6,577 nt of DNA from assembly GCA_016929465.1 (NCBI GenBank), contig JAFGIT010000145.1, forward strand, positions 1-6,577. Direction: 5' to 3'. Source of the DNA: Candidatus Coatesiibacteriota bacterium (GTDB taxonomy: Bacteria > B130-G9). Below, piece after piece: positions 1 through 6,577 of the stretch (within the stretch, counting starts at the first letter, position 1; each line of letters begins with the position of its first letter). The notes below the pieces were generated by a model that made no database searches, was not told where the DNA came from, and worked only from the letters and a program-made list of their open reading frames with translations. The position numbers and the translations under genes are program-made.

Positions 1-712
1 AGTTATCGTATACTAAATTATCTCCTTCATAATGGCCGCTACCGAATCCGCAATCGACGGCCTTTTGCCATTTCAGATAAGGGCTATTACCTTCTTCCTC
101 GGTACCATCAGTGTACCAAACCTGACAACCTCCTCCGTTGCAAACGCCCATGAATAGCCAATCTTTGAATACTGCTGAAGAGTCAATGTGTGCATTCCCC
201 GTCTCCGATGGGTCAAACCAATCTTCGGCAACTTGCACCCAAGATCCCGGCTTTGGAGGGTAATCGCTTCGCCAGACCTGGGATCTATTCGTCGAGCCTG
301 CCTCGACACCAACGTAGAGCTCTGTTCTAGTTCCACCTTCGTTAAGAGGCCTCGCAAACTGCTGAATGGCAAATGCCTGGCCTCTATATCGATTACCATA
401 TTCATCGAAACCATCATAATTTACTTGTTCGAACTCGTTATCGGACAAAGGCCTAAGATCTGCGGACCAATAGCAGGATAGCGTCCGTGGATGGGCCATA
501 AGAATCTGTGCACGTGTCGCATTTCCGGTTTGCGCGCTGTCGGGGGAGATTTGAGCGTTATTGCGAAATATTGCGATATTTCTTTCACCCAAACCACCAA
601 TCAATGTATCTCTAGGCTCTTCCATCGTCCCCCTTGCGTTTGGCATACCCAAAGCAGAGAAGAATGACGTTAAGGCCATTATCGTGATAATCAAGATAAG
701 CTCGGCTCTCAT
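1..712 (-). CDS. Secreted Trp-rich tandem-repeat protein (beta-propeller-like), 3' end beyond the window
   Basis: An ATG at 712-710 opens a frame with no stop to the window edge (237 codons seen). AGAGG at 725-721 sits 8 bases before the ATG. Residues 1 to about 22 have a charged start and a hydrophobic core (LILIITIMALTSFFSALG), so it is probably exported. From about residue 80 it shows an irregular repeat: a W motif (YWSAD at 81, QVWRSD at 145, QVWYTD at 197), a following W or F with QV/QK, then an aromatic-rich turn (YDGFD, DWFDP, CGFGS). Two units also carry LYVGV (132) or LFMGV (186) ahead of QVW; W147 and W199 are 52 residues apart. This periodicity resembles exported beta-propeller repeats of the 'LYVGT..G.QVWRS.DG..W.QV..DGFGD' type; the fold is inferred. 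Cysteines at 191, 196 and 221 cluster late. Substrate or partner is unknown. A strong promoter lies about 140 bases upstream, so it is probably its own transcription unit. Confidence 0.82.
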   Translation of the reverse strand, partial: MRAELILIITIMALTSFFSALGMPNARGTMEEPRDTLIGGLGERNIAIFRNNAQISPDSAQTGNATRAQILMAHPRTLSCYWSADLRPLSDNEFEQVNYDGFDEYGNRYRGQAFAIQQFARPLNEGGTRTELYVGVEAGSTNRSQVWRSDYPPKPGSWVQVAEDWFDPSETGNAHIDSSAVFKDWLFMGVCNGGGCQVWYTDGTEEEGNSPYLKWQKAVDCGFGSGHYEGDNLVYDN

Positions 713-851
713 ATTCAATACCTCTGAATAGGGCCTGCATCCGGGAAAAACGCCACCGTCGAGGGGGTGATGTTTCTCAAGAATGCAGAGACTAAAGAAA
801 ATCCTCTAAATGATCGATATTTCGAATAAGCACCTATATGTGTCTATATAT
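713..851 (-). promoter_or_regulatory. Long structured 5' leader of the secreted repeat protein
   Basis: About 130 bases separate the predicted transcription start (near 845) from the ATG at 712. Read on the minus strand, the leader holds CTGCAT (788-783), which can pair with ATGCAG (740-735). This encloses a small CACC/GGTG hairpin followed by GCG and five T (750-746). I do not recognise a known riboswitch class. The T-run after the hairpin could be a weak attenuator, but the stem is only 4 bp. The ribosome binding site AGAGG is at 725-721. Confidence 0.3.
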
Positions 852-880
852 AATATAAAGTGCTCTCAGAATATTGTCAA
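852..880 (-). promoter_or_regulatory. Sigma70-type promoter for the secreted repeat protein
   Basis: On the minus strand there is a perfect -35 TTGACA (880-875), a 17-base spacer and a -10 TATATT (857-852), followed by AT-rich DNA. The promoter points at the repeat-protein gene and begins only 7 bases after the last base of tRNA-Met. I see no clear intrinsic terminator between the tRNA and this promoter. Confidence 0.75.
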
Positions 881-887
881 GGGCAAG

Positions 888-961
888 TGGCGGTGCAGGG
901 ACTTGAACCCCGGACTCCGCGGATATGAGCCGCGTGCTCTGACCAGCTGAGCTACACCGCC
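888..961 (-). tRNA. tRNA-Met (CAT), probably elongator
   Basis: A 74-base cloverleaf closes fully: acceptor GGCGGTG/CACCGCC, D stem GCTC/GAGC, anticodon stem CGCGG/CCGCG with loop CTCATAT (anticodon CAT), T stem CGGGG/CCCTG with one G-T wobble and loop TTCAAGT, and discriminator A73. C11:G24 in the D stem and a paired G1:C72 show that it is not an initiator. A CAT anticodon also occurs in tRNA-Ile2 (lysidine-modified). G2 and C3 of the acceptor and A73 favour Met, but Ile2 is not fully excluded. The 3' CCA is not encoded (the bases after A73 are CTT), so it must be added after transcription. It lies 7 bases after the CCA of the initiator tRNA and is probably in the same transcript. Confidence 0.93.
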
Positions 962-968
962 TTGTTTA

Positions 969-1045
<77 letters not shown>

Positions 1046-1093
1046 ACATGTCAAAAGAGGAAGTAGCGAGATCTCCGCGCTAGCCGCGAAGTC

Positions 1094-1390
1094 CTAGCTG
1101 CCAACTCCTTCGTTTTTCCAGTCGTCAGGAATCAGAATTATCAATTCATCCTTCCTGTGCAACAACAAGTTCTCGCGCAATATCTTCTCCGCGTATCTGG
1201 CATCGCTTCTGAGGCCCTTTATCTCCAGCATCAGTTCGCGATTTTCTTCGGCCTTCTTCAATACTTTCGGAGACCAGGATCTGAGTTCTGCGCGAAGCGC
1301 ATTCACCTCAGGAACCACATCCCTGAAAAAAGAGACCCATAATAGCCCAAAAACGCTTACGAAGACACAAAGCCAAAGCGCCTTCCACAT
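1094..1390 (-). CDS. ftsB: FtsB/DivIC-family septum formation protein
   Basis: This 98-residue protein has the family layout. A short N-terminus leads into one membrane helix (about residues 4-22). A coiled-coil-prone stretch of charged residues follows (about 26-66). The C-terminal motif YAEKILRENL (67-76) then DELIILIP (81-88) matches the 'iEkiARekLgl...gEivy.ip' block of FtsB/DivIC. These are bitopic proteins of the divisome that bridge FtsL and FtsQ (DivIB) and help activate septal wall synthesis outside the membrane. The ATG at 1390-1388 has AGGAG (1404-1400) 9 bases upstream and a good promoter about 50 bases upstream. Two Met tRNAs follow on the same strand with no visible terminator between, so they are probably co-transcribed. 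The name ftsB rather than divIC is a choice by general similarity; the family assignment is firmer than the symbol. Confidence 0.85.
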   Translation of the reverse strand: MWKALWLCVFVSVFGLLWVSFFRDVVPEVNALRAELRSWSPKVLKKAEENRELMLEIKGLRSDARYAEKILRENLLLHRKDELIILIPDDWKNEGVGS

Positions 1391-1437
1391 TTACCAAAGC
1401 TCCTATAGAGAATCTCGTGAAGACGCAAACATGATAT

Positions 1438-1467
1438 AACATAGTGACTGACGACCCGAAATGTCAA
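1438..1467 (-). promoter_or_regulatory. Sigma70-type promoter for ftsB and the Met tRNAs
   Basis: The minus strand shows a perfect -35 TTGACA (1467-1462), an 18-base spacer and a -10 TATGTT (1443-1438). Predicted start is near 1431, giving a leader of about 40 bases before the ftsB ATG at 1390. No other promoter is evident closer to the tRNAs. Confidence 0.65.
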
Positions 1468-1522
1468 GCGCAACGTCTTGGGTGATCATGTTGGGCTTTC
1501 TGTCAGGCACGCCGGGCCACTG

Positions 1523-1543
1523 CGCCCCTGAAGGGGTGTTTTT
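1523..1543 (+). terminator. Short hairpin with T-run, oriented for plus-strand transcription
   Basis: CCCC (1525-1528) pairs with GGGG (1533-1536) around a TGAA loop, extended by a G-T and a C-G pair, and is followed after the stem by TTTTT (1539-1543). It has terminator form only on the plus strand; on the minus strand the A-run precedes the stem. No plus-strand gene is visible to its left, so it may stop antisense transcripts heading into the 3' end of the MCP gene, or be chance. I see no good intrinsic terminator for the MCP itself in 1468-1604. Confidence 0.35.
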
Positions 1544-1604
1544 CACTCAAACATAGATACCGATGAATAATCCTCGATCGGGAGCATCCTGAGACTGCAT
1601 CCAC

Positions 1605-3147
1605 TTAGCTGGCGTTCTTCTCCGAGCCGAGATCGACTTGACCGACGATCTTCGCCAGGTCCTCCACAAATGCTCTCATCATGCCCGCTTGAGCCTTCAT
1701 TTCCTCCGAGGCGGAGGCTGACTGCTCAGCGCTCGCGGCATTCTGCTGTACGATGCTATCGACGTGACCCACCGCAGTATTCACCTGCTCGATGCCCACC
1801 GCTTGTTCCTTCGAGGCAGTTGCGATCTGCGCCACCAGGGCGGCGACCTGTTCCGCGCTCTCTGCAACCATCTTGAATTGGTCATTCGTGGTCCTTACTG
1901 CTTCTGATCCGCCGGCTATGGACTTGGCAGAGCCTTCGATGAGGATAGTCGTGCTTTTAGCCGCACCGGCGGTTCGCATCGCGAGATTTCTGACTTCATC
2001 TGCGACCACCGCAAAGCCAGCGCCAGCTTCACCCGCCTTTGCGGCCTCGACGGCTGCATTAAGCGCCAGGAGGTTCGTTTGGAATGCGATCTGATCGATG
2101 GTTCTTATTATTTTCTGCGTTTCTTCGGAGGAGTGAGCTATCTCCGCCATCAATCCGGTGACTCGGTCCATCGCGTCATTGGCGCGGTGTATCAGCGTTT
2201 TTGCTTCATCCATCAGCCTATTGGCTTGCTCTGCGCTATTGGCGTTTTCTTGGGTCACAGCGGACATTTCTTCGAGGGCGGATGATGTCTCCTGAATCGA
2301 GGCGGCCTGGTCGGATGATCCCCGGGCGAGTTCTCTGCTCGATGCTGCGAGTTGGTTCGATGTTGATGCCGTTCTTCCCGCGCCTTGCATCAATCCCGAA
2401 ACTGCCCTCGAAATGGTCTTGGTGACGGAGCGAGTGATTGAGAAACCAAATACACCCATGGCCAGGCCGGCTATGGCACCGATGATGACGAAAAGGAGCG
2501 TCATATTCTTGGAATATGAAATGAGCTCCGTCGATCTCGCACCGACCTCATCCCGCTTCCCGTTTACCTCGGCCATCTTCTGGGCTATCAGGTTCTTCTG
2601 CATCTCAATCAGCTTCTCGGTTGACCCTCGGAGCTCATGGAATGCCTTCTCTGCCGTTCCGCCATTACTGCTTTTGCGAGCGAACTTGAGCTTCATTGGA
2701 GATTTTGCCAGGTCAAAGACCTTCTCGGTCGACTCGATCCAGGATTCGAGGCTGGGCAGAACCTTGGATTGATAGAAGCTCAGCACTTCTTCATTAAAAT
2801 TGGTCGAGGCCAGCTGGAGAAATTCCTTTGTATTTTGGATATTCTCTTGGCTTATCGCGGCCGCTTCCGCGCTGCTCCGCTCGTCCGTCGCTACAAGTGC
2901 CATCTTCTCTGCTATCACCGCGCGGTGAAGAGCTCCATCCGCCTCCAGCACTGCCTGGATGCTGGCCCCCCAACTCCTCTACCAGCTGTTTCATGTCACG
3001 ATTAATCAGGGGCATGAACTCGTCCTTCACGACAGAGACGCTGCTCGAGGCCATCCGGGACATGCCAAACCACCCGAGTCCGCCCAGAACCATCACGCTA
3101 GCCACTGATAGAAGGGCGAGGGCAGCTATCTTCGTCCTTGTATTCAA
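1605..3147 (-). CDS. Methyl-accepting chemotaxis protein, interrupted by a one-base frameshift
   Basis: Dropping one G from the six-G run at 2971-2966 joins two frames into a 513-residue receptor. As written, translation from 3147 enters a wrong frame after residue 60 and stops at 2794 (117 residues). Repaired layout: TM1 about 7-29; helical, Cache-free periplasmic region about 30-214; TM2 about 215-237; then almost directly the cytoplasmic coiled coil, with no recognisable HAMP. The hairpin tip is canonical: [21 protein letters not shown] (about 352-372), then [13 protein letters not shown] (377-389). Glu/Gln pairs in the flanking helices (for example [10 protein letters not shown]) are plausible methylation sites for CheR/CheB. 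There is no C-terminal NWETF-like pentapeptide. The start is TTG at 3147 with AAGGAG six bases upstream. It follows a secreted Cache protein gene and probably signals through CheA/CheW encoded elsewhere. The break may be a sequencing error, a recent null allele or a slippage site. Confidence 0.88.
2966..2971 (-). other. Frameshift point in the MCP gene (six-G run)
   Basis: On the minus strand the local codons are GAG TTG GGG GGC CAG in the entry frame. The downstream receptor frame needs TTG GGG GCC AGC ATC CAG GCA, one G fewer, reading E-L-G-A-S-I-Q-A and then V-L-E-A-D-G. Helical heptad-like sequence continues smoothly across the corrected junction, whereas the uncorrected frame becomes Gly/Ser/Arg-rich at once. 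That change of character places the shift at this run. Confidence 0.85.
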
Positions 3148-3153
3148 TTTATT

Positions 3154-3159
3154 CTCCTT
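3154..3159 (-). promoter_or_regulatory. Ribosome binding site deciding the MCP TTG start
   Basis: AAGGAG on the minus strand lies 6 bases (AATAAA) before TTG at 3147-3145. The first residues then read [12 protein letters not shown], a normal MCP start into TM1. No in-frame ATG occurs before TM1, so TTG is the supported start. Confidence 0.75.
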
Positions 3160-3182
3160 AATCTTGGGCTTATCGGTTGGAG

Positions 3183-3204
3183 GGATGGGCCGTCAGGCCC
3201 ATCC
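3183..3204. repeat. Perfect 9-bp inverted repeat between the Cache gene and the MCP gene
   Basis: GGATGGGCC (3183-3191) and GGCCCATCC (3196-3204) form a perfect stem with a 4-base loop (GTCA on plus, TGAC in the minus-strand mRNA). No T-run follows on either strand, so it is not a standard terminator. In a Cache-MCP mRNA it would be a stable hairpin that could protect or mark a processing point and set unequal levels of the two proteins. Confidence 0.6.
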
Positions 3205-3240
3205 AGACTGATCCCCCCAGAGAGTCAACCGTATGCAGAA

Positions 3241-3852
3241 TCAGAGCCTGTCCACTGCGATCCCGTATGTTACTGCTCCGATGACGCTGCCGTCCTGGGC
3301 TACTATGGGCAAAGAGACCTGCTGCAGGACCACATTCGCCGAGCTGTCCAATTTGGCCTTCCCAACATCGATGCCACCTTTGGCATTATTGTATGAATTC
3401 TGCCATTTGGCCTCATCGCCCTGCCAGTAGTCACTCGTCATGTTGTTCTCGCCGACGACCGCGCCCTGATTATCCATCACAAAGGCTTCGATTATCACCG
3501 TGTGCTTTGCAACGATGCTTTTGATCTCCTTCGCGCAGGCGTTTCCGAGCTTCTCCACGTGGATCGGGAGCTCATCCTCAGCATCTATCCAAGCTTTGTC
3601 GATCTTCTTTATCTCGTCGAGGCTGACTCCCTTTGAGTTCTGGAGCTTGACCTCCCGGACAAACACCGTATTTGTGCACAGCGGCAGAAGCTCCTTCTTG
3701 GCGAAGGCCTTGAGATTGTCAGGCACCGAGCACCCGGTTATGTCATTGGCAAGTTTGGTTTGCCAATTGTCGATTGCGGCCCCGCTGGCGTATAATACGA
3801 AAAACGCAGCCATCAGCATCGTGAATAGACGACAGTCCATTCTTGCGTTCAT
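3241..3852 (-). CDS. Secreted single-Cache (PDC-like) sensor protein
   Basis: This 203-residue protein has a signal peptide (hydrophobic 9-23, likely cut near YASG-AA, 21-26) and no later membrane segment, so it should be free in the periplasm. A helical part (about 27-115) precedes a compact Cache/PDC-type domain: VIIEAFVMDNQGAVVGENN (119-137), the pocket-like motif TSDYWQGDEAKW (139-150), and closing strands VVLQQVSLPIVAQDG (174-188) and SVIGAVTYGIAVDRL (189-203). This pattern is seen in extracellular sensing domains of chemoreceptors and sensor kinases, here without the receptor body. Mature cysteines are at 41, 59 and 106. The ATG at 3852 has AAGGAGG five bases upstream, a strong site. 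It lies just upstream of the MCP gene, about 90 bases away, so a role as ligand-binding partner of that receptor is plausible but inferred. The ligand is unknown. Confidence 0.78.
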   Translation of the reverse strand: MNARMDCRLFTMLMAAFFVLYASGAAIDNWQTKLANDITGCSVPDNLKAFAKKELLPLCTNTVFVREVKLQNSKGVSLDEIKKIDKAWIDAEDELPIHVEKLGNACAKEIKSIVAKHTVIIEAFVMDNQGAVVGENNMTSDYWQGDEAKWQNSYNNAKGGIDVGKAKLDSSANVVLQQVSLPIVAQDGSVIGAVTYGIAVDRL

Positions 3853-4122
3853 TCCGTCCTCCTTTTCTTCATAGGTGTTTTGACAGATGCCTCGAGATGA
3901 GCAGTCCCAATTGACAGTCTATTGACCGAAATCGGCTTCATATCCGTAGGCATCGCTATCTCGAGCCTGTGGTTTCCTCCCGGATTGATGACCGGGAATC
4001 TCTCTCGATTTTCAGGATCAGCTCATCTTCCTGAGAGCCAGTCCATAATTGCATGTCTTAATATTGATGTCGTTTGCCACTTCAGCCTCGACCATTTATC
4101 CATCGAATACTCATGCCTCGGA
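3853..4122. other. Intergenic spacer between cheB and the Cache gene
   Basis: I see no convincing gene in these 270 bases. There is a 6-bp hairpin TCCCGG/CCGGGA with an 8-base loop (3978-3983/3992-3997). A longer-range inverted pair GCCTCGAGAT (3889-3898) and ATCTCGAGCC (3958-3967) has one mismatch. Two very short minus-strand frames exist (4095-4018, 25 codons; 4054-3956, 32 codons), both with weak ribosome binding sites. The Cache gene ribosome site is at 3864-3858. A promoter for the Cache-MCP pair would be expected here, but I cannot identify one with confidence. Confidence 0.4.
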
Positions 4123-5618
<1,496 letters not shown>

Positions 5619-5626
<8 letters not shown>

Positions 5627-6005
5627 TGTCGGCCCCAAGTACTTGATCGATTACTTCTTTCACTAGTTCAGGAGTAAACGGCTTCCTGATGTATGCTCTG
5701 ACTCCTTTGGCCTTGAGTTCCTCAACCCTCGTCTGGCTGCCCTCGGTCGAAATGATTATCACGGGCGTGGTCTCCATGAGCCCATTTTCGGACATTTGTT
5801 CGACCATCTCTATTCCATTCATTTCGGGCATATTGATGTCGGCGAGGACAAGATCGACCCAGTTCTCCTCCAGGGCGGCAAGCCCTTCTTTCCCGTTTCC
5901 CGCCTCGAGCAGCTCACCCACATCGATACCGGCCAGAGTAAGCGTCTTTTTGATTACGGCCCGCACAATTGCGGAGTCATCTACGATCAGGATGTTGTAC
6001 GCCAT
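5619..6005 (-). CDS. cheY: Single-domain response regulator, CheY-like
   Basis: This 128-residue lone receiver domain has all key residues: acidic pair D9/D10 (LIVDDSA), phospho-acceptor D56 (VLADINMPEMNG), switch residues S86/T87 (IIISTEGS) and K108 (RKPF). No DNA-binding or output domain follows, as in CheY, which carries the signal from CheA to the flagellar switch or to another motility output. Position 4 of the second motif (NMP then MNG) is the CheY type. The ATG at 6005 touches the TAA of the upstream HDOD gene with no gap, and AAGGGA (6016-6011) lies five bases before it. The gene overlaps cheX by 8 bases, so HDOD, CheY, CheX and CheB are almost certainly one mRNA. An adaptor role other than motility is possible. 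Confidence 0.93.
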
Positions 6006-6577
6006 TTAGTTCCCTTCCATATTTTCCGCGAAGAGTTTTTTGGCTTCGGCGATACGCCCAATGGTCTCACAGGCGACTGACTCGAGCAGGTGAATCGTTA
6101 CGTTCAATCGAGCCAGCGAGTCCCTCGAAGGTCGATATTGAAGGCCATCTCTGCCCGTTCCGAAACCTCCGCTGAGACAAAGCGCGTCGGCGACATGGAC
6201 AACATCGATCGTCGCCTGATTGACATTGCCGCTTCCGGGCCTGTGATGATGTCGGACTACGTCAACAAGCACCTGAGGGAGTCCCCATTTCTCCAGGATG
6301 AGCGCCCCAATCTCAGCATGGTCTATCCCAAAACTTGCTCTTTCTTCCTCATCAAATGCGTCTCCGAGTTCCTGAAGCCTCGCTTCGATTCCATCGATCT
6401 CATCGGCGATGAAGGAGCCCAGAACGGGCTTGCCGATGTCGTGTAATAATGCTGCTGTGAAGGTTATGTCGGGCGCTTGCACGTGAATCGCCTTGGCGAT
6501 TTCCTCAGCGGTAATTGCGACAGCGATTGAGTGTTCCCAAAGCACGCCTTTGTCCAGGCCATATCCGGCAACTGAGC
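6006..6577 (-). CDS. HDOD-domain protein, 5' end beyond the window
   Basis: The frame is open to the right edge; 189 residues are visible. A GTG at 6545 is not a good start because conserved-looking sequence (VAGYGLDKGVLWEHS) continues above it. The visible part is an HDOD/HD-superfamily output domain: WEHSIAVA (13-20), ALLHDIGK (42-49), FGIDHAEIGALILEKWGLP (82-100), VVRHHHRP (106-113) and VVHVADAL (125-132). Potential metal ligands H15, H45/D46, H86, H110/H111 and D130 are all present, as in HD-GYP-type phosphodiesterases, although the GYP motif itself is absent (RHHHRPGSG). HDOD proteins are common beside two-component and chemotaxis genes and are generally thought to be signalling outputs of unknown reaction. 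The missing N-terminus may hold a receiver or more of the HDOD helical bundle. It is the first visible gene of the che operon. Confidence 0.88.
   Translation of the reverse strand, partial: SVAGYGLDKGVLWEHSIAVAITAEEIAKAIHVQAPDITFTAALLHDIGKPVLGSFIADEIDGIEARLQELGDAFDEEERASFGIDHAEIGALILEKWGLPQVLVDVVRHHHRPGSGNVNQATIDVVHVADALCLSGGFGTGRDGLQYRPSRDSLARLNVTIHLLESVACETIGRIAEAKKLFAENMEGN

Noticed and set aside
73-417. Minus-strand frame of 114 residues
   Set aside because: It lies in another frame inside the longer open secreted-protein gene (1-712), which has a signal peptide, a ribosome site, a promoter and internal repeats.
1049-1054. Minus-strand TTGACA just before tRNA-fMet as a tRNA promoter
   Set aside because: It ends only three bases before the tRNA, and no -10 element exists at the required distance, which would lie inside the tRNA.
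1605-2951. GTG at 2951 as the true MCP start
   Set aside because: It lies inside a helix that continues upstream, has no good ribosome site, and would remove TM1. The frameshift explains the frame break better.
1670-3211. Several plus-strand frames opposite the MCP gene
   Set aside because: They are mirror frames of a clearly coding minus strand and lack ribosome sites and family features.
3929-3936. GCCGATTT on the minus strand as a sigma28 -10 element for the Cache gene
   Set aside because: No TAAA-like -35 element occurs 15 bases upstream and two of the eight -10 bases differ, so it is too weak to call.
4018-4095. A 25-codon minus-strand frame after cheB
   Set aside because: It is very short with a weak ribosome site, and an overlapping 32-codon frame (4054-3956) is equally likely by chance.

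Overview
The window is bacterial. It has standard Shine-Dalgarno sites, sigma70-type promoters, an initiator tRNA with a CAT anticodon, an FtsB/DivIC division protein and a chemotaxis cluster. Base composition is near 50% GC, and GTG and TTG starts occur alongside ATG. The combination of HDOD, CheX, CheB and an MCP without an obvious HAMP domain recalls Desulfobacterota/deltaproteobacteria and some uncultured phyla, but the sequence alone does not fix the phylum. Every gene I can support lies on the minus strand, so the window reads from right to left.

Right part (6577 to about 4123): a tightly packed chemosensory operon. An HDOD protein (5' end outside the window) abuts a single-domain CheY. 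CheY overlaps a CheX/CheC-type CheY-P phosphatase by 8 bases, which in turn overlaps CheB by 8 bases if the best-supported start is used. This gives a phospho-signal (CheY), its likely eraser (CheX) and the receptor methylesterase (CheB). CheA, CheW and CheR are not in the window.

Middle (4122 to 1605): a 270-base spacer, then a secreted single-Cache-like sensor protein, a perfect 9-bp intergenic hairpin, and a methyl-accepting chemotaxis protein. The MCP is broken by a one-base frameshift in a run of six G. Removing one base gives a normal 513-residue receptor. The receptor has its own helical periplasmic region, and the Cache protein is a free secreted partner beside it, so the pair may act as a two-part receptor.

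Left part (1604 to 1): a strong promoter drives ftsB (septum formation), followed by the initiator and an elongator tRNA-Met, probably in one transcript. Eight bases after the second tRNA a near-consensus promoter begins. It leads through a leader of about 130 bases into a secreted protein built of tryptophan-rich tandem repeats (probably beta-propeller-like). That gene is open to the left edge and lacks its 3' end here.

The most notable items are the secreted Cache/MCP pair, the single-base frameshift in the MCP, the HDOD domain that keeps a full set of HD-type metal-ligand residues, and the partial repeat protein. I see no mobile element, CRISPR array or defence system.
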